This document shows positions 6,165 to 15,886 of a stretch of 64,000 nucleotides of DNA, piece after piece (the first letter of the stretch is position 1; each line of letters starts with the position of its first letter). Under the pieces are notes generated by a model. The model made no database searches. It was given only the letters and a program-made list of their open reading frames with translations, and was not told the origin of the DNA. Both the position numbers and the translations under genes were made by a program. Origin of the DNA: Halococcus saccharolyticus DSM 5350 (GTDB lineage: Archaea > Halobacteriota > Halobacteria > Halobacteriales > Halococcaceae); contig NZ_AOMD01000011.1 of assembly GCF_000336915.1 (NCBI RefSeq), positions 36,946 to 100,945 on the forward strand, given 5' to 3'.

Positions 6165-8864
6165 CTATCCTTCGTGGATTTCGATCGCGGGTCGGCCCGG
6201 TCGGGCCTTGTTTGCGAGGTCGTCGGGAGCCTCCTCAGCTCGTTCGAGGACGATTTCGGCGTCAAACTCCCGATCGAGCAGCCACGACGCGCGGTCGAGT
6301 GCGTCGTACTCGCGCTCGGGGGCGAGCGTCGCCGAGAGCGCCTGTGGATTCGCGGCGAGATCCTTCGCGTAGTCGGCTGCGTCCTCGCCGTGCGTCCGGA
6401 GTTCCTCGTCGGTCATCACCGTTCCCACGACGTCGTCGTCGGCCTCGATCGCGACTCCGAGCGCACGATGTTTCCACTCGGGGGCGACGGCGACCTCGAT
6501 CCGTTCGGGGTTCTCGATCCCGGCGACATCGAGGATGTCACGGACGTCTTCGCGGGTGTTCTCGACGAGGCGGCGCTCGGCGGTGTAGTCCTCGACACCG
6601 CCGTCGGGATCGGGCCACGCGGCCTCGGCCACGAACCCTTCGTTGTCAAGCGTCGCCCACGACTCCTCGGTGACGTGGGGCGCGACGGGCGCGAGCAGCC
6701 TGACCGCCGTCCGGAGCCCTCGCTCGAACGTTGCCGTGTCGGGGGTCGTGTACTCGCGGTACTGGCCGAGCAGCGAGACTAGGCCGCGCGCCTCCCGGAG
6801 TGCCTCGTTGAATCGGAACGCCTCGTACCCCTCGGTCGCCTCCGTGATCGTCGCATCGATCTCGCGGGCGACGTACGCATCGATCGGCCGATCGCCCGCG
6901 TCGGCCGTCGGGAAATCGCCGTCAGCGAACCCGCGGATCGTCTCGTATAGCCGGCGGATGAACTCGTTGCTCGACCGGACGCCGCGCTCGGTCCAGTCGA
7001 AGTCCTTGGAGGGACGAGCCGCACCCATCATGAACAGTCGGGCCGTGTCCGCGCCGTACTCTTCCATGATCTCGACGGGCGAAACCACGTTGCCCTTGCT
7101 GGACGACATTGCCGCCCCGTCGAGTTGGACCATCCCTTGGGGGAGGTAGTGCTCGAACGGCTCGTCGATGTCGAGTAGCTCCATGTCCGCAATCGCGCGG
7201 GTCACGAACCGTGAGTACAGCAGATGCATGACCGCGTGCTCGATCCCGCCGACGTACTCGTCGACCGGCAGCCAGTCGTTCGCGCGCTCGGTGTCGAACG
7301 GCACGTCCGCGCGGTCGGGCGAGGTGAATCGGAGGAAGTACCACGACGAGTCTACGAACGTGTCCATCGTGTCGGTCTCGCGCTCGGCCGGCGTACCACA
7401 CTCGGGACACTCGGTTTCGACGAACGACTCGACCTCCTCGATCGGGTTGCCCGTCGGCGTCGGGACGAACTCCGGCAGCTCCACAGGAAGATCCTCGTCG
7501 GGGACCATGACCGGGCCGCACTCCTCGCAGTGGATCACCGGGATCGGCGTGCCCCAGTACCGCTGCCGACTGATGAGCCAGTCGCGCAGCCGGTATTGGG
7601 TGTGGTGAGCGGCAGAATCGACCGCCTCAATCAGCTGCTCGCGCGCCTCGGCGCTCGGCACGCCGTCGTACTTGCCGCTGTCGACCAGCACGCCGTCATC
7701 GGTGTAGGCCCCCTCTGAGATCTCCGCAGTGTCGCTTTCGCCCTCGTCCTCGGGTACGACGACCTGGCGAATCTCGATGTCGTACTCGGTCGCGAACTCG
7801 TGGTCACGCTCGTCGTGGCCCGGGACGCCCATCAGCGCGCCCGTCCCTACGTCGGCGAGCACGAAGTCGGCGACGTAGATCGGGATCTCCTCGCCAGTCG
7901 CGGGGTTCGTGGCGTACTCGCCGGTGAACACGCCGTTCTTCTCGTCGGTGTCGGCCTCGGGATCGAGCTCGTCGACCGCTGCGGCGAGGTCCGGGTCGTC
8001 GGCGACGATCTCCCGCGTCACCTCGTGATCCGGTGCGAGCGCGAAGAAGGTCGCGCCGTAGAGGGTATCGAGCCGCGTGGTAAAGACCTCGACAGGACCG
8101 TAGTCGGTGCCGAACTCCACGGTTGCACCGTCCTGACGGCCGATCCAGTTGCGCTGCATCCCCCGGACGCTCTCGGGCCACTGCTCCAAACTATCGATCC
8201 CGTCGAGCAGGTCGTCGGCGTACTCCGTGATCTTCAGGAACCACTGATCGAGCGTCCTGGTCTCGACGGGGGTGTCACACCGCCAGCAGACTTCGACGGC
8301 TCCGCCGTCTCCGTGAGGCCCCTCGGGGGTCTCTCCGGCCTCGGTCTCGACCTGCTCGTCGGCGAGCACGGTCTCGCAGGAGGGACACCAGTTAACCTCG
8401 CCGCCCTTGCGCTCGGCGAGGCCCTCCTCGTAAAAGCGCTTGAACAGCCACTGGTTCCAGCGGTAGTAGTCGGGTTCGCAGGTCGTGACTTCGCGCTCCC
8501 AGTCGTAGCCAAAGCCCATCGATTTCATCTGGCTGCGCATGGTGTCGATGCAGTCCATCGTCCACTCCCGGGGATGGATCTCGCGCTCGATCGCGGCGTT
8601 CTCCGCAGGGAGCCCGAACGAATCCCACCCCATCGGGTGAAGCACGCTTTCGCCCTGCATCCGCTTGTAGCGGGCGTAGGCGTCCGTAATGGTGTAGTTG
8701 CGGACGTGGCCCATGTGGAGGTCGCCCGACGGGTAGGGAAACATACTGAGGACGTAGCTCGGATCGGTGGCGTCGTCGGGGATGCGGAAGACGTCCGACT
8801 CCTCCCAGCGGGCCTGCCACTTCTGTTCGACGTCAGCGTGGTCGTAGGTGTCCTGTTGTTGCAT
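6165..8864 (-). CDS. leuS: Leucyl-tRNA synthetase, bacterial type
   Basis: 899 residues. A class I synthetase charging tRNA-Leu. The HIGH signature is HMGHVRNYTI (about residue 50) and the KMSKS loop is MSSSKGN (about 610). A zinc-binding pair of CxxC motifs (WCPSC, CWRC) lies near residue 155, and the CP1 editing domain between about 230 and 430 contains GTGALMGVPGHDERD. The FPYPSGDLHMGH start is bacterial style. Halobacteria are known to carry bacterial-type LeuRS acquired by transfer. The ATG at 8864 begins MQQQDTYDHADVEQKWQ, as in homologues. Confidence 0.96.
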   Translation of the reverse strand: MQQQDTYDHADVEQKWQARWEESDVFRIPDDATDPSYVLSMFPYPSGDLHMGHVRNYTITDAYARYKRMQGESVLHPMGWDSFGLPAENAAIEREIHPREWTMDCIDTMRSQMKSMGFGYDWEREVTTCEPDYYRWNQWLFKRFYEEGLAERKGGEVNWCPSCETVLADEQVETEAGETPEGPHGDGGAVEVCWRCDTPVETRTLDQWFLKITEYADDLLDGIDSLEQWPESVRGMQRNWIGRQDGATVEFGTDYGPVEVFTTRLDTLYGATFFALAPDHEVTREIVADDPDLAAAVDELDPEADTDEKNGVFTGEYATNPATGEEIPIYVADFVLADVGTGALMGVPGHDERDHEFATEYDIEIRQVVVPEDEGESDTAEISEGAYTDDGVLVDSGKYDGVPSAEAREQLIEAVDSAAHHTQYRLRDWLISRQRYWGTPIPVIHCEECGPVMVPDEDLPVELPEFVPTPTGNPIEEVESFVETECPECGTPAERETDTMDTFVDSSWYFLRFTSPDRADVPFDTERANDWLPVDEYVGGIEHAVMHLLYSRFVTRAIADMELLDIDEPFEHYLPQGMVQLDGAAMSSSKGNVVSPVEIMEEYGADTARLFMMGAARPSKDFDWTERGVRSSNEFIRRLYETIRGFADGDFPTADAGDRPIDAYVAREIDATITEATEGYEAFRFNEALREARGLVSLLGQYREYTTPDTATFERGLRTAVRLLAPVAPHVTEESWATLDNEGFVAEAAWPDPDGGVEDYTAERRLVENTREDVRDILDVAGIENPERIEVAVAPEWKHRALGVAIEADDDVVGTVMTDEELRTHGEDAADYAKDLAANPQALSATLAPEREYDALDRASWLLDREFDAEIVLERAEEAPDDLANKARPGRPAIEIHEG

Positions 8865-8981
8865 GAGAGAGCCGCGTTGTCCGTCGTAACCGACGCATCC
8901 ATCTATAGGTTGTCATCGACCACCGGAGAACCACCCGCTCCGGCCGCGACGTTCTTTATCACGCGACGCGTAGACGACGAC

Positions 8982-9200
8982 ATGAGCCAGGACGAATCCG
9001 ACGATCCATCACTCCCGCGGAAAGCACTACGAACGGTCACTCCCCCGTCTCAGGGCCACCGCGACACCGAAATGGACGTCATCGGGTGGTCGATCCTCGT
9101 CGGCCTCCTGATCGTCGCGCTGCCGTTGCTGCCGGTGCTCGTGATCGTCTGGGTGCTGACGAGACTCTTTGATCGAGGCGCGGATCGAGCTACTGACTGA
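8982..9200 (+). CDS. Small single-span membrane protein
   Basis: 72 residues. An acidic polar N-terminus (MSQDESDDPSLPRKAL) is followed by a long hydrophobic stretch (VIGWSILVGLLIVALPLLPVLVIVWVLTRLF) able to cross the membrane once or twice, then a short charged tail. No family recognised. The sequence TTCTTTATC (about 8951-8959) lies about 27 bases upstream of the ATG, which fits a leaderless promoter. Its last 11 bases overlap the convergent cyclodeaminase gene. Confidence 0.65.
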   Translation: MSQDESDDPSLPRKALRTVTPPSQGHRDTEMDVIGWSILVGLLIVALPLLPVLVIVWVLTRLFDRGADRATD

Positions 9201-10176
9201 CGAACGCGAACGACTCACCGTTGTCGTTCTCGCGGGCGTGCTCGTAGACCACGTGAGCGGTCGCTACGTCCTGGATCGCGAGGCCGGTGCTGTCGAACAC
9301 CGAGATGCCGTCTTCGGGGGTGCGACCCGACGCTTCGCCGACGACGATCTCGCCGACCGCGCCGTCGATGTCGGCGTCGTCAATCACGCCGTCGGCGTAC
9401 GGGATACTGATCTCGCCGGAGTGTGTCGTCTGAGCGTGGTCGTCGATCACGAGGCGGGCGTCGCGGAGGATTGCGGGATCGAGCTCCTGTTTGTCGGCGG
9501 CGTCGGCTCCCATCGCGTTGACGTGGGTGTGCTCGCCGAGGTCGTCCCGCGAGACGAGCGGTTCGGTGCTCGGGGTCACCGTAGAAAGCACGTCGCAGGC
9601 GGCAGCCTCCGGGATCGAGCCGCCGTGGACGTCGAACCGGTCGTCGAAATACTCGACGAACGCCGCGACCGCCTCGTCGTCGAGGTCCGCGACGACGATC
9701 TCCTCGATGTCCCGGACGGCGGCGATGGCTTCGACCTGGGTGTACGACTGGACGCCGGCTCCGACGAGGCCCAGCGTTCGAGCGTCCTCGCGGGCGAGGT
9801 AATCGGTCGCGACCGCGGCCGCCGCGCCGGTGCGCTGCATCGTGAGTTCGGTGCCGTCCATGATCGCGAGCGGGCGTGCGGTCTCAGGATCGGAGTAGAT
9901 CATCGTCCCGAGCACTGTGGGAAGGTCGAACTTCTCGGGATTGTCGGGGTGGACGTTGACCCATTTGATGCCGGCGGCGTCCCACTCGCCAGCGTCGAGA
10001 TAGGCGGGCATCGACCGGAAGTCGCCGTTGTACTCGGGAAGATCGATGTAGGATTTGGCCGGCATCTGGGCGTCGCCGCGCTCGTAGGCCGCGAACGCGT
10101 CCTCGACCGCCCGGATGACCTCGTCCATCCGTGCGTTCGCGTCGACTGCTGTCTGGTCCAACAGGAGCGTTTCCAT
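9190..10176 (-). CDS. Ornithine cyclodeaminase / archaeal alanine dehydrogenase family enzyme
   Basis: 328 residues, complete for the family. The N-terminal part contains MPAKSYIDLPEYNGDFRSMP and AAGIKWVNVHPDNP, substrate-side motifs of the ornithine cyclodeaminase/mu-crystallin family. The Rossmann NAD(P) motif is GLVGAGVQSYTQVEA (about residue 135). The archaeal members tested include alanine dehydrogenase (Archaeoglobus), so either reaction is possible. A TTAATT box at 10201-10206 sits about 27 bases upstream of the ATG at 10176 and is shared with the divergent lipoprotein promoter region. Confidence 0.9.
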   Translation of the reverse strand: METLLLDQTAVDANARMDEVIRAVEDAFAAYERGDAQMPAKSYIDLPEYNGDFRSMPAYLDAGEWDAAGIKWVNVHPDNPEKFDLPTVLGTMIYSDPETARPLAIMDGTELTMQRTGAAAAVATDYLAREDARTLGLVGAGVQSYTQVEAIAAVRDIEEIVVADLDDEAVAAFVEYFDDRFDVHGGSIPEAAACDVLSTVTPSTEPLVSRDDLGEHTHVNAMGADAADKQELDPAILRDARLVIDDHAQTTHSGEISIPYADGVIDDADIDGAVGEIVVGEASGRTPEDGISVFDSTGLAIQDVATAHVVYEHARENDNGESFAFVSQ

Positions 10177-10284
10177 ACCGGCGATATCTGCGCGGCAGCC
10201 TTAATTCTACCACTCTCGGGGTCGCCACACCGATCGTGACCAATGAACGAAAAGACATTTTGCACGATGTGTCCGAAAGGCAGC

Positions 10285-11241
10285 ATGCAGCGTGCCGTGG
10301 GAACGGTTCTTGTCGTCGTGCTGATCGTGCTTGCCGGCTGTAGTGGGGTGTTCGGTGGCGACGGTGGCGGCGAATCGACACCGACGGTCACGCCGATGAC
10401 GGTTCCAACCGACGAGCCCACCCCGACGCCGGTACCACAGCTCGCGCCTGGACTTACGGGTCAGGGTATCGAGAACGCGAGCGCGCTCGTGGCAGCGCAT
10501 AGCTCGTTTCTCCAGAATCGATCGTTCACCACGAGGACGAACGTGACTGGGCTGGCGACGAACGGCTCGGTCGTCATTCAACGAACGGATACGCTTCGTG
10601 CAGGACCACGGGGTGAGGGGGTGTATTCGGTCTCCGTAACGAACGGTAGTTATCGGTATGTGTCTCCGGAGACCGTTCCCGTTCGTACCGCAATTTGGAC
10701 GAACGGCGAACGACTGCTGTTGAATCGAACGTACGCAAATGGAACCACGACGTACGAACGATACAGGGATAGTACAGAAGAACGGTATGGTGCTGCGGGA
10801 GCCGGACTCCGATACCGTCTCGAACCGTTCGATACCACTACCACTTCGGTAACGGAACGAGACCGCAACGGAACTACCCTGTATCTCGTTCGCGGGAAAA
10901 TACGAAGCAATCAGACGTTCGGGCGAGAGAGTATGAGTCTCCGAATGCTCGTCGATCCCCAGGGTGTCATCCATAGCTATCGGATCGTCCAGCAGCCACA
11001 GAACAGCGAAAATCTCTCGCGTGTCGTCAGTACGACCCGATTTTCGTCCATCGGTGCGACCGATACGCCTACCCGACCGTCGTGGATCAACGAAGCGACG
11101 AACCGAACGACTCCGGTACCGAATCGGCTGTCCCCCTCGCCGAACGCGACGACCACCACAGCCACGACCACATCGGAACCGACGGCTAATCGGAACACGA
11201 CGACAGCGGGCGATGTGACGACCCTCAATATTAGTAGCTGA
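10285..11241 (+). CDS. Haloarchaeal surface lipoprotein, Thr- and sequon-rich
   Basis: 318 residues from MQRAVGTVLVVVLIVLAGCSG, a compact Sec-type signal with lipobox LAGC. The earlier ATG at 10243 would add a Cys-containing stretch before the signal and is less likely. The mature region has a Thr/Pro-rich stalk (TPTVTPMTVPTDEPTPTPVP). A middle domain with QRTDTLRAGPRGEGVYSV and LRYRLEPFDTT resembles the large haloarchaeal DUF7537-like lipoprotein family (memory only). Its C-terminal tail is low-complexity Thr/Asn. More than a dozen N-x-S/T sequons are present, so heavy N-glycosylation at the cell surface is likely. Confidence 0.75.
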   Translation: MQRAVGTVLVVVLIVLAGCSGVFGGDGGGESTPTVTPMTVPTDEPTPTPVPQLAPGLTGQGIENASALVAAHSSFLQNRSFTTRTNVTGLATNGSVVIQRTDTLRAGPRGEGVYSVSVTNGSYRYVSPETVPVRTAIWTNGERLLLNRTYANGTTTYERYRDSTEERYGAAGAGLRYRLEPFDTTTTSVTERDRNGTTLYLVRGKIRSNQTFGRESMSLRMLVDPQGVIHSYRIVQQPQNSENLSRVVSTTRFSSIGATDTPTRPSWINEATNRTTPVPNRLSPSPNATTTTATTTSEPTANRNTTTAGDVTTLNISS

Positions 11242-11371
11242 CGACACGGTTCTCTCAGCCAGACGCTCGACCCACAACAGCGGTGGTCCACGCCCAACGG
11301 ACGCGCCAAAGTGGTGACTGGGACGATGAGATGACGCATATCGCGTCGCGGCGTGGTGTGTCGTCTTCACC

Positions 11372-12550
11372 TCAGAAACCGAGGTCGAGCACCTGATTAC
11401 CGACGAGCGACACACAGATCACGGCGAGAAACACGACGAAGATCCCGAACGCAACCGCCCAGCCCGCAGCGTCCGCAACCGTTCCCACGACGACGCTTCC
11501 CGTCGCACTCAGCATCATGTACGTCGTCCGCACGAGACCGAACCCGGCACCGCGTTCGGCGGCCGAGAGATTGTCGACGAAGCGGGGTAAGAGTGCCGCA
11601 CTCCAGCCCATCGCGATGCCGACACAGAAGATACCGGCGAGGAGGACACTCAATCGCGAGCCGAGGAGAAGCAGCATATAGCCACCGATCCCGAAGACTG
11701 CACAGAGGCCTGCGATCTCTTCGCGACCGTACCGGTCCGAGAGCGACCCGATACCGGGTTGTGTGAGCCCTTGGATGACGAAATACGCCGAGAACAGTGT
11801 ACTGGCGAACGTCACCGAGTAGCCGTGATACGTGATCAGAAACGTCGGGAGAAACGACGCCGTCGCCTGCCAGATAAACTCGAACAGAAACGCGAGCACG
11901 GCAGTGAAGGCGATCTTCCGCCGGGAGAGGAGTTCGAGAACCGGTTCGAGCGCGAACCGGTCCGTCATCGACTGTTCGGGACGTGCGGGCTCCGTTGGAC
12001 GCACCTTCCAGCGGAAGAGAACGAACACCGGTAACGCAGCGGCGGCTCCGAGCGCGATCGCCGCCCGCCAACCGAACCACTGACTGACGGCGGCCGCCGC
12101 GATCGGCGCTAGCAATCCCGCCAACGGTGCCCCGGAGTTGTGAAGCCCGATCGCGGTGCCGATGTTGTTCAACTCCCGGCTCAGCAGCGTCGTCGCAACG
12201 CTGTAATGCAACCCTGCAACGCCACCCAAAACCAGCGTGAGGACGAGAAAGACCGGCATCGATGGCGAGAGCGCGAGCAGCGCGCTGGCGACCGTTGTTA
12301 GCCCAACTGCTGCGAGGATGACGCGCCGCTCACCGTACCGATCGGCCAGGATGCCGCTCGGGAACTGTGCGAACGCGTACGCCATCCAGAGACCCGTCAG
12401 CGCGAGCCCGAGAATTCCCGTCGACGAATCGAACGTATCGACGATCTCCGGGACGACTGGACTGATGACCAATCGAGCAACCATCGTCGCGAAGAACGCG
12501 AGCGTACAGAGGACGACGAGCGTCACCCGATAGCCCCATACTCGACTCAC
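11372..12550 (-). CDS. Major facilitator superfamily transporter
   Basis: 392 residues with about twelve hydrophobic segments in two halves. The MFS motif A version GILADRYGERRVILA lies after TM2, and its counterpart IGSLSDRYGREEIAG in the second half. A basic/acidic central loop (WKVRPTEPARPEQSMTDRF) separates the halves. The substrate is not predictable; the architecture suits an exporter or an organic-anion carrier. It is monocistronic as far as seen, converging on the lipoprotein gene. Confidence 0.88.
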   Translation of the reverse strand: MSRVWGYRVTLVVLCTLAFFATMVARLVISPVVPEIVDTFDSSTGILGLALTGLWMAYAFAQFPSGILADRYGERRVILAAVGLTTVASALLALSPSMPVFLVLTLVLGGVAGLHYSVATTLLSRELNNIGTAIGLHNSGAPLAGLLAPIAAAAVSQWFGWRAAIALGAAAALPVFVLFRWKVRPTEPARPEQSMTDRFALEPVLELLSRRKIAFTAVLAFLFEFIWQATASFLPTFLITYHGYSVTFASTLFSAYFVIQGLTQPGIGSLSDRYGREEIAGLCAVFGIGGYMLLLLGSRLSVLLAGIFCVGIAMGWSAALLPRFVDNLSAAERGAGFGLVRTTYMMLSATGSVVVGTVADAAGWAVAFGIFVVFLAVICVSLVGNQVLDLGF

Positions 12551-12778
12551 TACTCGTAGTATCCACGTGGTCTGGTAAAACGTACTGACTCGCTACAGAA
12601 CTTTTCGGGATGGTTACCAGAGAGAAGACCGCTCTCTCGGTGTGGATCGGTCCGCCCGACAACGAAAACTGCCGTCGGATCGATTGCCTCGAAACGCCGT
12701 TCGGATCTCTCTCGACGGTCTTTGAGCCGCCGGAGACGTTCGATGACTGTTTAGTGGAGAGTGGTGGTCGGGCCGAGC

Positions 12779-14449
12779 TTACATCATGCCGCCCATGCCA
12801 CCCATACCGCCCATACCACCCATGCCGCCGGGTGCGCCACCGGGGCCGCCGGCGTCATCGCCGCCCTCGGTGGTGAGGTCGCCGGCGGAGATGATGTCGT
12901 CGATCTTGAGCACGAGGTTCGCGGCCTCGGTCGCACTCGACAGGGCTTGCTCCTTGGCGTGGGCGGGCTCGACGACGCCGGCCTCGTAGGTGTCCTCGAC
13001 CTCGCCGTCGTAGACGTTCAGGCCCGCGTGCTCGTCGCCGGATTCGTGGGCCGAGCGGAGGTCGACGAGGGTGTCGATCGGATCGAGACCGGCGTTCTCC
13101 GAGAGCACCCGTGGAACGAGTTCGAGTGAGTCGGCGAACGCTTCGACTGCGAGCTGTTCGCGGCCACTCACGGAGTCGGCGTACTCGCGAAGCCGGGAGG
13201 CGAGCTCGACCTCGATTGCGCCGCCGCCGGCGAGCACGCGCCCGTCCGAAACCGTCTGGGCGACGACTTCGAGCGCGTCCGTAATGCCGCGTTCGAGTTC
13301 GTCGACCACGTGGTCGGTCGAGCCGCGGAGGAGGATCGTGACGCCGTGGGAGTCCTCGCCCTCGACGTAGAACAGCCCGGCGTCCTCGTCGCGGGTGACC
13401 GAGCCAGTACCGAGGTTGTCGGCGCGCGCGCTGTCGAGATCGGAGACGATGTTCGCCCCGAGAACCTCCTTCAGGAACTCGATGTCGGACTTCTTCGCCC
13501 GGCGGACGGCCAGAATGCCCTCTTTCGCGAGGTAGTGCTGGGCGAGGTCGTCGATGCCCTTCTGGCAGAAGACGACGTCGGCACCGGTCTCTTTGATCTG
13601 CTCGACCTTGGCTTTGAGCTGCTCGTCCTCCTGGTCGAGGAACTGCTGGAGCTGGTTCGGATCGGAGAGGCTGACCTGGGAGTCGACGTTCGCCTCCTCG
13701 ACCTCGACGGCCTCGCTCAACAGGAGCACCGAGGCGTCCTCGGCCTCGGATGGCATGTTGTCGTGAACCGGGTCCTTGCTGATGACCGCGCCGTCGAGGA
13801 GCGTGGAATCGCCCACCGACTGGCCGGTCTGGGTCTCGATGTTGACGTACTCGAGGTCGACGACGTTCTCGCCGGTCTCGGTCTCGACGGTCACATTTTG
13901 AACCGCGTCGACGATGAGGTTCGCGAGCTGTTCCTTGTTCGATTCGGCTCCCTTGCCGGTCATCGAGGTCTCGGCGACCTTGCGGACCCGCTCGGTGTCG
14001 TCAGCGTCGATCTCCTCGGCGAGCTCGCCGATCTCCGCGCGAGCCTGCTCGCTCGCCATCTGGAGGCCCTTGATGATCGCCGTCGGGTGGATGTCCTGTT
14101 CGAGGAGCCCCTCGGCGTTCTTGAGGAGTTCGCCCGCGACCGCGACCGCCGTCGTGGTGCCATCGCCCGCCTCGTCCTCCTGGGTCTCGGCGACCTCGAC
14201 GATCATCTCGGCGGTCGGGTTGTTGATGTCCATCTCGGTCAGGATGGTGACGCCGTCGTTCGTCACGGTGACGTCGCCCATCGAGGAGACGAGCATCTTG
14301 TCCATCCCCTTCGGTCCGAGTGTCGACCGGACCGAATCCGATACTGCTCGTGCTGCGTTGATGTTGTGGGACTGTGCGTCCTCGTCCTGGACGCGCTGGG
14401 AGTCGTCGCCCATGATGATCATGGGTTGGCCCTGCATTCGCTGACTCAT
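12779..14449 (-). CDS. ths: Thermosome (group II chaperonin) subunit
   Basis: 556 residues. ATP-driven folding chamber subunit. Motifs in order: [11 protein letters not shown] and VTNDGVTIL near the N-terminus, [15 protein letters not shown] for ATP binding, and the [10 protein letters not shown] region of the C-terminal equatorial domain. The protein ends in the Gly-Gly-Met repeat tail typical of archaeal chaperonins, which projects into the cavity. Haloarchaea have several paralogues; which one this is cannot be decided here. The start [12 protein letters not shown] matches the family. A strong TATA box is annotated separately. Confidence 0.97.
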   Translation of the reverse strand: MSQRMQGQPMIIMGDDSQRVQDEDAQSHNINAARAVSDSVRSTLGPKGMDKMLVSSMGDVTVTNDGVTILTEMDINNPTAEMIVEVAETQEDEAGDGTTTAVAVAGELLKNAEGLLEQDIHPTAIIKGLQMASEQARAEIGELAEEIDADDTERVRKVAETSMTGKGAESNKEQLANLIVDAVQNVTVETETGENVVDLEYVNIETQTGQSVGDSTLLDGAVISKDPVHDNMPSEAEDASVLLLSEAVEVEEANVDSQVSLSDPNQLQQFLDQEDEQLKAKVEQIKETGADVVFCQKGIDDLAQHYLAKEGILAVRRAKKSDIEFLKEVLGANIVSDLDSARADNLGTGSVTRDEDAGLFYVEGEDSHGVTILLRGSTDHVVDELERGITDALEVVAQTVSDGRVLAGGGAIEVELASRLREYADSVSGREQLAVEAFADSLELVPRVLSENAGLDPIDTLVDLRSAHESGDEHAGLNVYDGEVEDTYEAGVVEPAHAKEQALSSATEAANLVLKIDDIISAGDLTTEGGDDAGGPGGAPGGMGGMGGMGGMGGMM

Positions 14450-14472
14450 GATTCACCGACCGATTGAATGTG

Positions 14473-14485
14473 CTTCTATAAAAAA
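14473..14485 (-). promoter_or_regulatory. Thermosome promoter, TATA box
   Basis: On the minus strand the sequence TTTTTTATAGAAG lies about 30 bases upstream of the thermosome ATG, ideal for an archaeal TATA box with a very short leader. The bases just upstream (GATAGATAG) may be the BRE or a heat-shock control element; that part is a guess. Confidence 0.65.
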
Positions 14486-14625
14486 CTATCTATCGCTACC
14501 GAAGCGAGCCCGAGGACGCTCACGAATAGGAGAGACGCAAACCGCCCGATGGTGTGCTCACGAACGACGGATCATGTGAAGTGTTATCAGTAGATGTGAC
14601 CCGAGCCACGCTCTCGGCGACCGGA

Positions 14626-14635
14626 ATTTAAATAC
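14626..14635 (+). promoter_or_regulatory. TATA box of the nucleoside phosphorylase gene
   Basis: TTTAAATAC at 14627-14635 is centred 27 bases before the ATG at 14658 but only about 9 bases before the ATG at 14640. The spacing decides for the downstream start and a leaderless message. Confidence 0.6.
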
Positions 14636-14657
14636 ATCCATGACGTTCCTCGGACGA

Positions 14658-15410
14658 ATGCCGTACCCGAACAGTCCGGGCAAACACGACTGGGAGGCGC
14701 TGATCACGCCGCGAGCGAGTCTCGACTACTTCCACGACGAGCCGGACCCGGTACCGAAATCGCTCGTCCTGTGTTTCCACGACGGACTTCTCGACCACGT
14801 TGCCGAGAGCTACGCCGTCACCGGGTTCGAGACGTGGGATACGGGGTACGCACTTGACACCACCGATGGGCGGGTCGGGATCGTTCGCGTGCCTGGCGTC
14901 GGCGCGCCGGTGACCCCCCTCGTGATGGAGAAACTGATCGCCCGCGGGGCCGATCGGTTCCTCGCGCTCGGACACGTCGGCAGCCTCCGGCCGGACGTGG
15001 TGCTCGGCGATCTGGTTATCGTCGATCGCGCGCTGCGCGACGAGGGAACCTCGCATCACTACCTCGATGCTGGGACGTACGTCGACGCGACACCCGCGCT
15101 GTGTGGCCAACTCGAAGCCGCACTCGATGCGGTCGACGACACCTACCACACCGGCCCGACGTGGACCACGGACGCGATCTACCGGGAAACGGTTCCCGAA
15201 ATCGAACGCTATCGTGAGGACGGGATCGTGACGGTGGACATGGAGGCCGCGGCGGTGTTTGCGATCGCGGAGCGTCGCGGCGTCGATGCGAGCGCACTGT
15301 TCACCATCAGCGACCATCTCGACCCATCGGGCTGGGAGCCCCGGTTCGCCGAGACGGACGAACACCTCGAACGCGCGTTCGCGCGGGCCGTCGCGGCGCT
15401 CACTGGGTGA
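14658..15410 (+). CDS. Nucleoside phosphorylase (PNP/UDP family)
   Basis: 250 residues from MPYPNSPGKHDWE. It splits nucleosides with phosphate to base and ribose-1-phosphate in salvage. Family signs are GIVRVPGVGAPVTPLVMEKL (phosphate and ribose site), ALGHVGSL (Gly-rich strand) and VDMEAAAVFAIAE, where the Glu binds the ribose. Uridine and purine phosphorylases share these, and the base specificity is not clear. The start is fixed by the TATA spacing. Confidence 0.88.
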   Translation: MPYPNSPGKHDWEALITPRASLDYFHDEPDPVPKSLVLCFHDGLLDHVAESYAVTGFETWDTGYALDTTDGRVGIVRVPGVGAPVTPLVMEKLIARGADRFLALGHVGSLRPDVVLGDLVIVDRALRDEGTSHHYLDAGTYVDATPALCGQLEAALDAVDDTYHTGPTWTTDAIYRETVPEIERYREDGIVTVDMEAAAVFAIAERRGVDASALFTISDHLDPSGWEPRFAETDEHLERAFARAVAALTG

Positions 15411-15411
15411 C

Positions 15412-15810
15412 TCACTCGACGGGTTCCTTCCAGTGGATAGTCACAGTCCCGATCACGAAGTCGTCGCCCGTGCTGGCGTCGCGGACGAACCGGAGCGTGT
15501 TGGTGCCCTCCACGAGGTCCGCGCCGGTGATCGGATCCATCCAGTACTGCCAGCCGTCGGCGGGCGGGATGTCGAAGCCCGTGAGCGCGTCGCCATTGAC
15601 GAGGATTTCGTGATCGTACGCCGAGATATCGAAGATCTGGAGCTCGAGGTACGGGTCGATGACCGGCTCGGTGGGAACGGTGAACTCGAACTCCGAGGAG
15701 CGGTGGTTACCGACGAACTCCGCCCACGACACGTCGAGTCCGTCCGCGCTGTCGCCGAGGTGTTCTTGGACGGTGAGGAGCGCGTAGTTCGCGCGGGTGG
15801 GCTGATCCAT
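15412..15810 (-). CDS. Conserved haloarchaeal protein, possibly DUF7383
   Basis: 132 residues from MDQPTRANYALLTVQEHLGD. The sequence looks like an all-beta, probably soluble domain: PYLELQIFDIS, HEILVNGDALTGFDIPP, and EGTNTLRFVRD then TVTIHWKE at the end. From memory this matches a haloarchaea-only family called DUF7383; no function is known. The longer ORF to 15909 adds a basic, non-conserved N-terminus and is rejected. It is convergent with the phosphorylase gene, two bases apart. Confidence 0.75.
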   Translation of the reverse strand: MDQPTRANYALLTVQEHLGDSADGLDVSWAEFVGNHRSSEFEFTVPTEPVIDPYLELQIFDISAYDHEILVNGDALTGFDIPPADGWQYWMDPITGADLVEGTNTLRFVRDASTGDDFVIGTVTIHWKEPVE

Positions 15811-15886
15811 CGTGTGCGTTCTCGCCTGCTGGGGACCTAAATCCGCCGTCTCCACTCGGGACGGGACGTCATCGACCTTCGATCCA

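Noticed and set aside
7800-8981. Plus-strand ORF reaching to 9200
   Set aside because: The first part is the mirror of leuS; only the last 72 codons (8982-9200) look real.
12610-12876. 88-codon ORF after the MFS gene
   Set aside because: Overlaps the thermosome 3' end in mirror frame; Cys/Pro/His-rich without motif.
13310-14467. 385-codon ORF on the plus strand
   Set aside because: Lies opposite the thermosome gene, is an Arg/Asp/Leu mirror translation typical of high-GC haloarchaeal genes, and has no motif.
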